Source: Zanthoxylum bungeanum
Taxonomy: Eukaryota > Streptophyta > Magnoliopsida > Sapindales > Rutaceae
Assembly (NCBI GenBank): GCA_019454045.1
Contig: SKCR01047740.1
Coordinates: 1 to 64,000, forward strand
DNA: 64,000 nt
Reading direction: 5' to 3'
This document shows positions 10,855-22,458 of the stretch, piece by piece. Both the position numbers and the translations under genes were made by a program. The notes beneath the pieces were generated by a model, which was not told where the DNA came from, did not search any database, and worked only from the letters and a program-made list of their open reading frames with translations. Numbering within the stretch: position 1 is the first letter of the stretch; each line of letters begins with the position of its first letter.

Positions 10855-11294
10855 GGAAATCCTATTTCCTAGTGGGCTAGGATCCCGTTAAATAACACAC
10901 AATCTTGACTTTGGCCAACAAATTGTATGCTATTTAACTAGGTAGATCTCAAAGATCAATTGGATCCAATCCAATTCCTAGATCCGGTTAGGTGGACATC
11001 AAATCCAAAACATATGTATATTACTTATGTCAATGTATCTAATACATTTTCCTAACCATATCCTCCGAATCATCTAGGCCTTGGCTTTGGCACAACAAAC
11101 CTAATGATTCCGGTTAAGCGAGACCCATTGACAAGGAAAGTTTCGTAATCAATGCGTTGGACAAGAAGTGATCTTGACTTTGGCCAACAAATCACAACTT
11201 GGACAAGACACCGATGTGGAACAAAACTCTCATGATTCAAGTACATCCTAAATTGACAAAGGTCTTGACTTTGGCCAACAAACCAATGCCAATT
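10855..11294 (-). other. Five-hairpin leader structure of A1
   Basis: On the minus strand, in element order, the hairpins are at 11251-11294, 11159-11204, 11067-11110, 10887-10938 and 10855-10869. The first, second and fourth have the same loop, TTGTTGGCCAAAGTCAAG. The third has a variant with GTGCCAAAGCC. Stem arms differ: AATTGGCATTGGT, GTGAT, GAATCATTAGG, GTTAAATAGCATACAAT. The fifth is GGAAAT pairing with ATTTCC around a 3-nt loop. Counterparts in A2 and A3 have different arms that still pair. Confidence 0.8.
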
Positions 11295-12551
11295 TTGGAT
11301 CTTGAACAAGAATCATTCAATGGAAGGATAATTGCTTAATATAAATTGAGGGATTTTGCGTAATTGGCAACCAATTTATTATCTTTGTTAGGTCATCATC
11401 ATACACCCTTAAGCATGCTTCTAAAACATCATAAAGTGCAAAAGTAAATTAATAGTGATATACGGATGGATATATAAAACAACTGTTCCTAGAACAAATC
11501 ACTCCTTTTCCACTCCCCGCTAGCAATATTCTACTTCTACCCAATTACATAATACAATAGAGAGAAACCTCATTTACATTGAGGGGAATTATGTGAGAAG
11601 AGAATACAAAGAGATAAAGATAAAAGAGATAAGCCTGGACACGCAGGTCCAATTTATAAATTCTAAATTTACAATAATTTCTAAAATTACCCTTTCCCTT
11701 CTAATATCCATCCGCTATACACTATTCATCATCACATACATGTATATTCATTCAAGACATGCTATACAACCAATCAAATCCAATTAATTAGTCTTTGTTT
11801 AAGTGATCATCCAATGTTCAAACAATGGTTTGATTTTGCGCGAGTCCAACTCGTTTGAGAAAAGTACATAAGGTACGAATTCACGAATTATATCGAACTA
11901 CCCGTTAAATCCAATTTAAGTCGTATTCAATACTAATTCAATTTATTTAATTCCAAATTAAATGTTTACACTTTTAATGTGCTTTAAAGATTAGATTCTA
12001 AATCTTATCAAATTGGGTCTCCAAGCCCAACTAACATCCAATGTGTGTTTAATTAAAGTCCGATGGGCTTTCAATTGATTTATCAAGGCTTGGGCTTTGG
12101 TCAATGTGGGTCAAACCCAATTACCAAGCCCAAATAAGGAATCACCCTTAAGTGCCATAAAATCAATTTCAAGCCCATAAGGCCCAATTAAACATAAAAG
12201 CCCATTAATTAAATTTAATATTCCAAATTTTAAAATTCAATTGATTAAAGTGTAATTGCATGATTAATTCATTAAACCAAATATTTCAAAAACACCAATT
12301 TAATTTATTAATCATCAATTGTTCAAAACACTTGTCTAACATTTATTTGAACAAAAAATCAAGTCCTTTAACATGTCATGTTGTATTCGGCCAAGAGGGA
12401 TTTTTGCGGTTCGATTTGTTTTTCAATCCAATTGAATCACTAATCTACATCCCGTATTGATTTTAAGTCATCTAATGAACTTGAAAGCAAAAATCCAATT
12501 AAGTGAAAGGATCTCCATTTTCGGTCAATCAACAATTTTGGTTTAAAATTC

Positions 12552-12960
12552 ATCCAATGCATTTTTCTCAAAATTGATCATGTAATACATCATATTACAT
12601 ACATTTAAGCATACTCCAATCATCTAATGAACTTGTGCATGCAAAATACCAAACCAGTAAAATGACCTACACATTCGGCCAAGGCATCAATTTTTGGAAA
12701 AAATTATCCAATGCATTTTTCTCAAAATTGATCATGTATAATATCATATTACATACATTTAAGCATACTCAAATCATATAATGAACTTGTGCATGCAAAA
12801 TACCAAACCAATGGAAGCACCTCCACATTCGGCCAAGACAACCACTTTGGGGAAAAATCATCCAATGCATTTTTCTTAAAATTGATCATGTAATATATCA
12901 TATAAAATACATATAAGCATACTTTAGCATCCAATTACACAAGAACATGCTTCAATCAAT
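12552..12960 (-). repeat. 154-bp tandem repeat in the A1 leader
   Basis: The word ATCCAATGCATTTTTCT recurs at 12552, 12706 and 12860, a constant 154-bp step, giving about 2.7 copies. Each unit contains a TTCGGCCAAG-like word and an AAAATTGATCATGTA word. A2 and A3 have only one equivalent stretch, so the expansion is specific to A1. Confidence 0.82.
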
Positions 12961-13000
12961 TTTCCCCAAATTAACCCTAATGTATTTCATGCTTAAACAT

Positions 13001-13015
13001 GGCTCCATGATACCA
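13001..13015 (-). other. Primer binding site of A1
   Basis: On the minus strand TGGTATCATGGAGCC follows the 5' LTR end by one base. TGGTATCA is the usual start of the initiator tRNA-Met primer site in plant copia elements. Only the first eight bases match the common form. Confidence 0.8.
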
Positions 13016-13016
13016 T

Positions 13017-14998
13017 TGTTGGTTTCTATAATTAGTCCCAAAGAAAGATTAGCCATAGAAATAGAAATACAAATAACATACATGCAAAGCTAGAAACATG
13101 GCGGAATCATACTTACTAGCTTTGTGACGAAAATGGTGAAGACAATCCTTGAGCCTTCAAGGTGGAAGTTTCGGCCAAGCAAGAAGATGGAGAGAAGCTT
13201 TAAGTCTTCAAGTGTTCCAAGCTCCAAGGTTGTTTCCCTATCACCTCTTTTGATCCTTCAATGTGCTAGCAAAAATGGAGAAGATGAAAACAAATTTCTG
13301 CCCTTGTTGGAAAAGCTCACGGCGTGCGTGAAGAAAGAAGGAGAAGAGAGTGAGAGACTTTTCAATTTTCTTGTTCTCCCTTTTGTTTCAAAAAACGTGA
13401 GTTACCAAAATGAAAAGCAATGATAAGATATCAAATACCAAAATGAATTTTTAATTAAAAAACCCTTCAAAAACCGTGAAAGGTTTTCCCTCCAAAAAAA
13501 AATTCATCATATGCCATCATTATCTCACATTGAGAATAGAGACAATGTATCATCCCATAAAGGTGACTAGATACATCCATCATCTATTCGTGTCAAGTAA
13601 TGAGATATCGCGATGTGATTTGCGGATTCCACCCGTTTCAAAATACGAATGTGTCCGCAAACACTTTCGGGCCCAAATTCGCTAATTCCGAATTAACGAA
13701 TTTCCGTCGCGACGAGAATTAAATAATTACGCCTAGCGGAATTATTATTCAGATCGCTAACGAATTAATTCCAAATTAATTCGTTTGCCCGAATTAAAAT
13801 CCGATTTTAATTCCGCGTCGAAATCTAATTTCGTTTAATAATATATCGAATATATTATTTTATCGATTAATTCCAAATTAATCGATCTCTCTCTTCTCCT
13901 AATAAGGCATTTTATCCAAGATAAAGTTTCTCCGTAATTAATCCAAGATTAATAAAGTTCGAATCAAACATCATAGGTGAATCTTCAGGAAGCGACCCAA
14001 GAGATCTCCGGATATGTTGGCAGGAAATACGGTCGTTGGATAATCCAAACACGTACGTACCTCGTACTACGTTTTTACCGATTTACAAGACAAGTTGGCT
14101 TCTAGCAAAGCGCCATGCCTACCCAATTCTCCAGAAATATTCTTACTGGAATATTAGATCTTATCAAGCGTAGTATACCGTAGTATCGCGTACATCGATC
14201 CAGTATCGGACGATCACATGTTAGGCCTGGGGCTGGAAATGTGTTGCCCCGTACGAAAACATATCGGATATCAAACAACTAGTCTCTTTAAATCGGACAA
14301 TCCTGACTTGTCATATTGTCCCGACGGTTGCAACCTTTTATAGAGTACTAGTTCTGTATCCTGCGTGATCATCATCTCCATATGTCTGAAGTGATACTTC
14401 CATCTTGACATCACATCCAGTACACTACGATTCTCGATAAACCCAGAAGAGGCGTACACAGAACCGGTTAAAGCCCCGAACCACCACAACCAAAGTTTAT
14501 CGATTGTCGCAAGTACTAGCGATGCAAGTCTCAGGTTAAGACCATATACACCTACCCTGATGCGGCCTCCCATAGACACGCAGACATACTACCAATGGGA
14601 TTCCGCGGTGTCTGTCCAGAGCGAAGCTGTTTTCCGTACCATCGGTAACACACAACCTCCTATCGCACTTGCATAAGTATCCAATACTTAAATATATGAG
14701 AACTATGTCGTTGTGCCATCACAACTCGCACAAGTGCAATACTAGTCTATTCCGCATTATCGATGTCCGATCTCGATAATACTCCGACTATGGATATTTA
14801 ATGATTAAACCTTTATATTGATATTGTCTCATATCATCTCAATACGGAACTAATCATAGGACTTTTGCCATTAATATATCAAGTAAATAATTTACAAAAC
14901 GGCAAAAGGCAATTCATGATCACATAGTTAATTTTGTACAATAATACAATATCATTTACAAAACAGTGACCCAACATGTGGTCACATAATGTCTAACA
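13017..14998 (-). repeat. 5' LTR of A1
   Basis: 1982 bp, partner of 4683-6665. It contains a second copy of the palindrome cluster (about 13676-13965). Its near identity to the other LTR indicates that A1 inserted recently compared with A2. Confidence 0.92.
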
Positions 14999-16348
14999 CT
15001 TATCTGCTACGCTATTGGGATAATAAGACTAGGTCATGTTTATCAGATTATAGAGACTAGTTTACCAGAGATTCGACATGTGCTTCGTACGGGGCAGACA
15101 CAATTCCAGCCACAGGCCTAGCACGTGATTATCCGATACTGGATCGCAATACGCAATACTACGTATACTACGCTTGATATAGATTACATAGAAATTGAAG
15201 AATATTTCTTGAGAATTGGGTAGGCACAGTGCTTTGTTAGAAGCCAACCATGTCTTGTAAATCGATAAAAATGTAGTACTAGGTACGTACGTGTTCGGAT
15301 TGTCCGACGACCGGATTTACTGCCAACATATCCGGGGATCTCATGGGTCGCTTGCCGAAGATTCACCGATGACGTATGACTCAAACATAATTAATCTAAG
15401 ACTAATTATTAGAGAGAGAAAATTAATCTGGGATTAATTACGGAGATATTTTATTTGGGATAAAATATTATTTAAAGAGAGAGAACGATTAATTTGGAAT
15501 TAATCGATAAAATAATATATTTGATATATTCAACGAAATTAGATTTCCACGTGGAATTAAAATTAGATTTTAATTCGGGCTAACGAGTTAATTTAGAATT
15601 AATTCATTAGCGACGTGAATAGTAATTTGCTAGGCATAATTATTTAATTTAATTTGATTTAATTACATCGTAATGGAAAATTTGTTAATTCAGAATTCAT
15701 GAACCCGAGCCCGGAATGTGTTTGTGAGGCCACTCCGATTTTGAATAAAGTGCGGCCACAAATCACATCACCAATCACATCGCAAGTCACTCACATGTCA
15801 CATCCATTTTTTGTGATGTGTGTCATGTCACCTTTTTGGTGATGGATGTGGTTGAGAGCAATTAATGATATTTTCCCTCCAAATTGCTTTTGGAAAGCAT
15901 ATACCAAAATATGTGTAGGATTTTGTGATTAGGTTTTTGAAACCAAAAACAACACTTCTCTTCCTCTCTCTCCCTCATTCGGCCTTGGAGCCATTTTCTC
16001 TCATAAGTTCTTGGCTTAGCCGAGAACAAGAAGAAGTAAATAGAATGATTTGTGGCAAATTTTTCAATGATGCTAGCACATCCAATGGGTCATTCAAAGG
16101 TGATAGGGAAACCCATTCATGAGCATGGAATCCATTCACAAAGCTTGGATCTTGGAGCACAAATGAGAGGTATGATCGAAACACTTGTAGCACAAATGGA
16201 GGGCTTGGCCGAGACATCCATGAAGAAATTTTTTAGTGTTCTTCGCATCGCAAAAGCTGATCAAAGTGAGTATTCTGCAACTTTACTTTGATGTATTCGC
16301 ATATTTCATCGCTTAATTTGATCTTGGTTTGCCCTAGAAAACCCAACA
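14999..16348 (+). repeat. 5' LTR of A2, second part
   Basis: It begins with the duplicated target CTTAT (14999-15003) and continues the plus-strand LTR to ACCCAACA at 16348. It matches 23114-24446. The palindrome cluster lies at about 15387-15705. Confidence 0.88.
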
Positions 16349-16349
16349 A

Positions 16350-18651
16350 TAGTATCAAAGCCTTGATTAAGCATGAAATTGAATTCAGGTAAAATTTGGG
16401 TAAAATTGATTTGAGCATGATTTGATGAAATTGTTTGTTTCAATATGCTTGAATGATGATAACTTAGAGTTATGCATGATCAATTTGATGAAAATTGAAT
16501 TGGATAATTTTTCCCCAAATAATTTGGCTTGGCCGAATGTATAGAGTGCCCTAATGTCTTGGTGATTTTTATTTTTTTATCATTGGATGAGTTCAAAGAC
16601 TTGGGATAAATTGATTTAGGATTTAATTGGATTGAAATCGAAATCGATTTTAAAAAAACCCCAAATTGTCGTGAGCTATAAGCATGGAATGAATTGATTT
16701 TTTTATTCAATAATGTTGGACATGTGTTGATGATGATAAGCATGATTAATTATGTAAATTGGTGTTTTGGAAATATTAATTTGAATAATTAATTATGGCT
16801 ATACACTTGAGTTAATTAAATTGTGAAATTTGGAATTTAATTAGTTGGGATAAATTTGTAATTGGGCTTAAAATATTGTATTTGGGCTTAATGGGCTTGG
16901 TTGGGAAAAGTTGGGTTTAGGTTAATTGGTTGGATCCAATTGGGCCCAAAACAATATCTATAAAGTCCAAATATAATATAATTGACCTTTAAAATTTTAA
17001 GTGGGCCTAATGGGCCTAAATTGATTTTTGGCAAAAGGGTGATTCCTTTTGGGCTTTGGTTGCCAAAGTCTATGCCTTATAAATTAATTGAAAGTCCATT
17101 GGACTTTAATTAAATTGACATTGGATGGTAATTGGGCTTTGAGACCCGTAAAGATAAGAATTAGAATATAAGTCGCAAAGGCTCATTAATAAAGTATAAT
17201 TATTTAATTTGGAATTAAATAAAGAATTAGTATTGAATACAAATTAAATTGGATTTAATATTGTAGCTTAATATAATTCAAGAATTCGTACTTTGAGTAG
17301 TTATTCTTAAAATGAGTTTGACTCACGCAAATCAAATCGTTGTTTTAATATTGGATGGTCATTAATTTCAGATTAATTAATTGGATTAGATTGATTGATA
17401 ACATGCTTTGTGTGAATAAATGGATGTGATGTATAAATAATGTATATCGGATGGATATTAGATGGGAGAAGGTAATTTTGGAAATTGTTGTAATAAATTT
17501 AGAATTTATTAAATTGGACCTGCGTGTCCAGCCTATTACCTCTTGACTCTTTGTATTTCTCTTCTCACCTATTGCCCTCAATGTAAATGAGATTTCTTTA
17601 GAAGTGTTATGTAATTGGGTAGAAGTAAGAATTGTGCTAGCAGGAGAGAGGAAATTGAGAGATTTGTTCTAGGAACAAGTTGTTTTAAATATCCATCCGC
17701 ATATCATTATTAATTTATTTATCGCTCATTATTATGCTTTTAGAATGCTTGCTTAAGGTTGTATGATGAGATCTAATCAAAGATAATTAATTGGTTGCCA
17801 ATTACGCGAAAAACCCTCAATAAATATTAAGCGTTTTTCCTTCCATTGAATGATTCATTCTCAAGATCCAAGATTGGCACTGGTTTGTTGCCCAAAGGCA
17901 AGACCTTTGTCCATCGCTGATGTGTTTGAATCATGAAGGCTTTGTTCCATATCGCATGTCTTGTCCAAGTTGTGATTTGTTGGCCAAAGTCAAGATCACT
18001 TCTTGTCCATCGGCATCGATTACAAATCTTTCCAAGGTCAATGGGTCCTGCTTAACTGGAATCATTAAGTTTTTTGTGCCAAAGCCAAGGCTTAATTGAT
18101 TCAGAGGAAAAATGTTAGGAAATATATTGGATATATTGGCATATATTAGATATATGTTTCGGATTTGGATGTCCACCTACTGGATCTAGGAATTGGATGA
18201 GATCTAATTGATCTTAGAGATCTACATAGTTAAATATCATACAGCTTGTTAGCCAAAGTCAAGGTTGTGTGTTATTTAACGGGATCCTAGCCCACTAGGA
18301 AACTAGGTTTCCTGATTACTCAACAGAGGGTTAGAGGCTCGCCGAAAAATAATGGGAGGCAAGTATTATATTTGTAATTTCGTTTAGATACTTTCCAATA
18401 CGCGTTCATTTCATTTTTCGTCATTAATTTAAATACATATTAGTTGGACTAATATTTAATTGTTGTGTTAAATTTAACAGTTGGACTGTATTCAAACTAC
18501 TTCAATTATAGTTGATTATATAATTGGATTATAGTAATCAATATATTTTAATTTAACCAATCAAATTATAGTTGATTATATAGGTAGACTATAGTAATCA
18601 TTATATTAATAGTACTCGAAATCATTGATTGGATAGTTGGACTATAGCAAT
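16350..18651 (+). other. Primer site and leader of A2
   Basis: The primer site TAGTATCAAAGCC (16350-16362) is a mutated tRNA-Met site, one base after the LTR. The leader follows for about 2.3 kb without a credible gene. It has TGGGCY/AAGCCCA words at about 16860-17130 and the hairpin block at 17873-18313. Short palindromes with TGG centres also occur (for example ATTTAATT around 17200). Confidence 0.75.
17873..18313 (+). other. Five-hairpin leader structure of A2
   Basis: Hairpins lie at 17873-17914, 17961-18007, 18059-18102, 18229-18280 and 18297-18313. The second keeps the loop TTGTTGGCCAAAGTCAAG with arms GTGAT and ATCAC. The third has arms GAATCATTAAG and CTTAATTGATTC, where A1 has AGG/CCT at the inner end. 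The fifth is AGGAAAC pairing with GTTTCCT around TAG, where A1 has GGAAAT/ATTTCC. The arms therefore vary while staying complementary. Confidence 0.8.
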
Positions 18652-19390
18652 CAAGATAAATGAAAGATTAGCGTTTAAAACATAAACCTGGGTGAAAATG
18701 TCTTTAAACGGCTTTAATTTTCAAATTGGGAATAAAACCTCAGGATAGTCCTGGGAACTGAGAAGTTATTCTATTTGATAGAATGACATCTCGGGCCTAA
18801 GCCTGGAGTTGAGCAAATAGTAGAACATGATATTTGGAATATTTATGTGATGATAACTTTAGTGCTCAATCCGTTATGCTTACTGCAATGACACTTTAAT
18901 TTCGTTATCAAAATTAAGGATTAGATTCTTGTACCATGATGTTGAAATTAAAGGATCTTCATAGATCTATTCATAGATCTTAGAAGTACAAATTGCAAAA
19001 GAAGCTCTTTCACTCGTGTATGTCAGAGGGTACATCTGTCGAGCACTAGGTGTCCCAGATGATTGCTGACATTGATCAACTAGGTTAGCTGGGCATTACC
19101 TACGTGGCTGAGACTGCCAAAGGTTTGATCTTATAGCCTCTACCCGAAAGCTGGAGCAGGTTCATTATGAACCAAGAGTAAACTCTTGGAGAGTTGATGG
19201 CTATGCTCTATGAGGCAGATTCAGAGCTTCTAAAATGGGCAAAGGCAAAATCATCATAGTCTTCTGGGAAGACAAATGACATATCCCAAGATGTTTGCCT
19301 AAACTATGGCAAATAGGGTCGCTGGATGTGTGACTGGCGTATGGACAAGGCAGACATGAAGGAAGTGAAGAGGGGCAAGGCTCCAGCTTC
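18652..19390 (+). pseudogene. Decayed gag of A2
   Basis: Alignment by eye to the A1 gag places the lost start near 18652, where ATG has become ATA. The zinc knuckle survives in degraded form at about 19288-19340 (CLNYGK, then a stop, then a degenerate remainder; the second cysteine is lost). Many stops and indels occur. Not translatable. Confidence 0.75.
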
Positions 19391-19393
19391 AAG

Positions 19394-19731
19394 TATGTTT
19401 ATCATAAAAATGTTCGCTATTAGTTTCAAAATTGGATTTTGATACTAGATATGGTACATAAGATATGTACTGATGTGCGGAATCTGCTGATTAGCAGGAT
19501 ACTGACTTCACTTGAGATTGATCTACGAATCGAAAATGGGATGAGAGTCGCTGTTTTAATTGTATGTTTGTCATAAACATGTTCGCTATTAGTTTCAAAA
19601 TTGGATTTTGATACTAGATGTGGTACATAAGATATGTACTGATGTGCGGAATCTGCTGATTAGCAGGATACTGACTTCATTTGAGATTGATCTGCGAATC
19701 GAAAATGGGATGAGAGTCGCTGTTTTAATTG
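19394..19731 (+). repeat. 169-bp tandem duplication of the protease active-site region in A2
   Basis: Two adjacent 169-bp copies (19394-19562 and 19563-19731) are nearly identical. Each is the decayed counterpart of the A1 protease segment with the DSG site. A1 and A3 have a single copy. The unit length is not a multiple of three. Confidence 0.88.
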
Positions 19732-22446
19732 TAGAAACCTAAGTTTAAGAACTACCCTTCGAGTATGTACTTAAATTAGGAAACTGTTATAATGTACCTA
19801 ATTTGACTAGAAACATTATCTCTATATCAGAGTATAACTCGTTGCCGGTATACCTTTATATTCTAGAACACTAAAATGTTTTATTTTATAAAGATGATAT
19901 TGAGAGAAGCATATTAGATGTTAATAACAGTATTTATATTTAGAATATAAATGAATCTCAAACGTATAACATAACAAACAAATAGCTCAAACTAATTTAA
20001 TCAGATGAGACTTATTTGTGGCATTGTTGTGTGGGACACATTAAACAAGACTCGTACATCCACACTTTTGAAGAGTGGGTACTAGGACAAATTTGATTCT
20101 ATTCAAATGATGTCTACGAATCTAGTTTATTAGGCAAAGTGCCTAAAACACATTTTACTTGGTAAAAGCATAAGTGCCATCGATCTGTTAGCCCTTGTTC
20201 CTAGTGACATAAGTGGGCCCATATCTAGCTAGGATAGAGGTGGATATGAACACTTCGTAACCTTTACGGATGTGGCAACGTGTTTTGGTTATGTGTTTCT
20301 TTTGAAACATAAATCGGAAACTTTTGATAAATTCAAAGAGTTTTGACACGAAGTAGATAAACAGATCGGCTAAAGTATTAAAACATCATGATTGGACCGT
20401 GATGAAAATACTTAAGCAATAAACTTATCGATTACTTTAAAGAGTATAGTATTCTTTCATAGTGGACTCCTCTAAGAACACCTCAATCTGACGGTGTTTC
20501 CGAACAGAGAAATCAAACTTTGTTGGACATAGTAAGGTTAATCATGAGTCGCTCTAAGCTACCATTTTCCTTCTAGGGATACGCATTTAACAGTACAAAA
20601 CTTATTTTGAATAAGGTTCCATAAAAATCTGTTAGACAGATTTCATATTAGATATGAAAAGGAAAGAAACCAGGTTTTCTCATTCCTGTAGATTTAGGAA
20701 TGCAAGGCATATGTTTGGATGATACCAAACTAGAACCCAAATCGGATAAGTGCCTAATTTGTAGGTTATCCTAGGGAAACCAAAGTAAAGTACTTATACA
20801 ACTCACTAGAGAACAATGTAATTGTTGCTCGCCATGCGGTTTTCCTAAAAGGAATACCTATATGTAGTGGTAAGTGGGAGGAAAGTAAAACTCGATGAAA
20901 ATCGGAGTAATACTATTCCAGGCACCGATTCCTTAATGAAACTCAAAAAGTTCATCAAGGATAAAACTGTACGAATAATCTTTGAATACACAAGAATCTC
21001 GTAAGTCGGAGAGAGTCAGAAAACAACCTAGGAGGTATAGGTTTCTGATCTCACCTCATAAAGATGTCAATCATATTGAGGAAGACGAACCGACTTTGTA
21101 TGAGGAAGTGATACAAGGTATCGACTCCCTATTATGGAAAAGTGTCATGATGTCCGAAATGGATTCCATGTATACCAACCAAACTTGGACACTAGTTGAT
21201 GTACCGGAAGGCATTGTGTCTATTGGTACTATATAAGTCTTCAAGGAAGATATACATGGATGGTAACATACAACGTACTAAGCTAGGCTTGTAGCGAAAA
21301 GGTATCGTTATCAACTTTGTGTCGATTACGATGAAACTTTTTATCTGTTGCCATGGTTAAAATCCATTTGGATAATGCTTACTGATGCTGCATGTTTCAT
21401 TTATGAAATATAGCAGCTGAACGTCAAAATCGCTTTCCTTAAACGGAAACCTTTTGGAGGATGTTTACAACATCCTGACGGTTTTGTCGTACCAAAACAA
21501 CCAAACAAGGTTTGCAGGTTATTCGATCCATTTTTGGATTGAAGCAAGCATTGCATTATTGGAACTATTGTTTTGATGTAATCATAATGGTGTATGATTT
21601 AATTCAAAACGAAAATGATTCTTGTGTATATAAAGAGGCTAGTGGGAGCGCACTAACAATGATTGTCCTATAAAGTGATGACATATAATTTCTTGGAAAT
21701 GACATTCCCATAATACAATCGGTGAAAGCTAGGTTTTCATGAAAATTCTCTGTAGAATACTTGGGAGAGACAACCTTTATTCTAGGAATAAGGATCTACT
21801 GGGATAGATCTAAAAGTTGTTGACACTCTTCGAGAACTCATACATTGAAATAAATGTACGCGACCTGGTGTCTCATATGCTTTGAGCATATGGAGTCACA
21901 ACCAGGCCAATCCAAGTGATAGTCAATGGATTGATGTTAAGAACATCCTTAAGTATCTTAGATGAACTAAGGATGCTTTCTTGAGCTATGGAAAAGGAGA
22001 ACTTGAAGTGACTGGGTTCACTGCTGCAAGTTTCCAAACCGACAATAACGACTGTAAGTCGTAAAAGGGGTACTATATAGTTTGAATAACGGAACAGTGA
22101 GCTGGAAATCTTCCAAGCAAGATACTGTTACCGAATAAACAACAAAAGTGGAATATTGTTGCAGCTGAGGCAGCAATAGAATCACTTTGGATCTATATAA
22201 TGCTAATTGGATTAGGAATAGTTCTGTTAGCAGTTGAGCTAGGCTACAGCACTGGTTAAAGAATTAATGGTCTCATCAACGATTCATCTGATTCGTTCGG
22301 ATCATTCATCGTAGAGATGTGATGATCGAATAAATCGCATCAGATGATAACTTTGAAAATCCGCTGACGAAAGCTATTTCACAGCAGAAGTTTGAGCGAA
22401 CCGTACATAGTTCAAGTGTAAGACACTTGAGTCATTGGCTATAGGC
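19732..22446 (+). pseudogene. Decayed pol (integrase, RT, RNase H) of A2
   Basis: Order matches A1. The pre-integrase zinc motif lies near 20020-20060. Integrase core remnants are at about 20195-20600. A linker frame at 20982-21236 contains RKSERVRKQPRRYRFLIS and SVMMSEMDSMYTNQTW. An RT core with a broken YVDD box lies near 21676, and RNase H remnants near 22080-22440. Frequent stops and indels make it a plain pseudogene. Confidence 0.82.
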
Positions 22447-22458
22447 CAAGTGGGAGAT

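Larger units (their letters stand above)
10645..13000 (-). other. Long leader of A1 between primer site and gag
   Basis: This 2.36-kb region has no credible reading frame, but it is structured. Nearest gag are the five hairpins (10855-11294). Next comes a stretch rich in AAGCCCA words (about 12015-12215), and next to the primer site a 154-bp tandem repeat (12552-12960). The same order minus the tandem repeat is seen in A2 and A3. Confidence 0.8.
4683..14998 (-). mobile_element. Full-length Ty1/copia element A1 (youngest family-A copy)
   Basis: Two near-identical LTRs (4683-6665 and 13017-14998), both in minus orientation, bound a 6.35-kb internal region. TSD CTTAT lies at 4678-4682 and 14999-15003. 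On the minus strand the order is 5' LTR, primer site, leader of about 2.3 kb, gag, protease, integrase, reverse transcriptase, RNase H, polypurine tract, 3' LTR. That PR-IN-RT-RH order defines Ty1/copia. The domains are almost complete but carry several frameshifts, so it is not functional as read. Confidence 0.93.

Noticed and set aside
20982..21236. Small stand-alone gene (RSERVRK protein)
   Set aside because: It is the open stretch of the A2 pol linker between integrase and RT, matching A1 at about 8160-8330.
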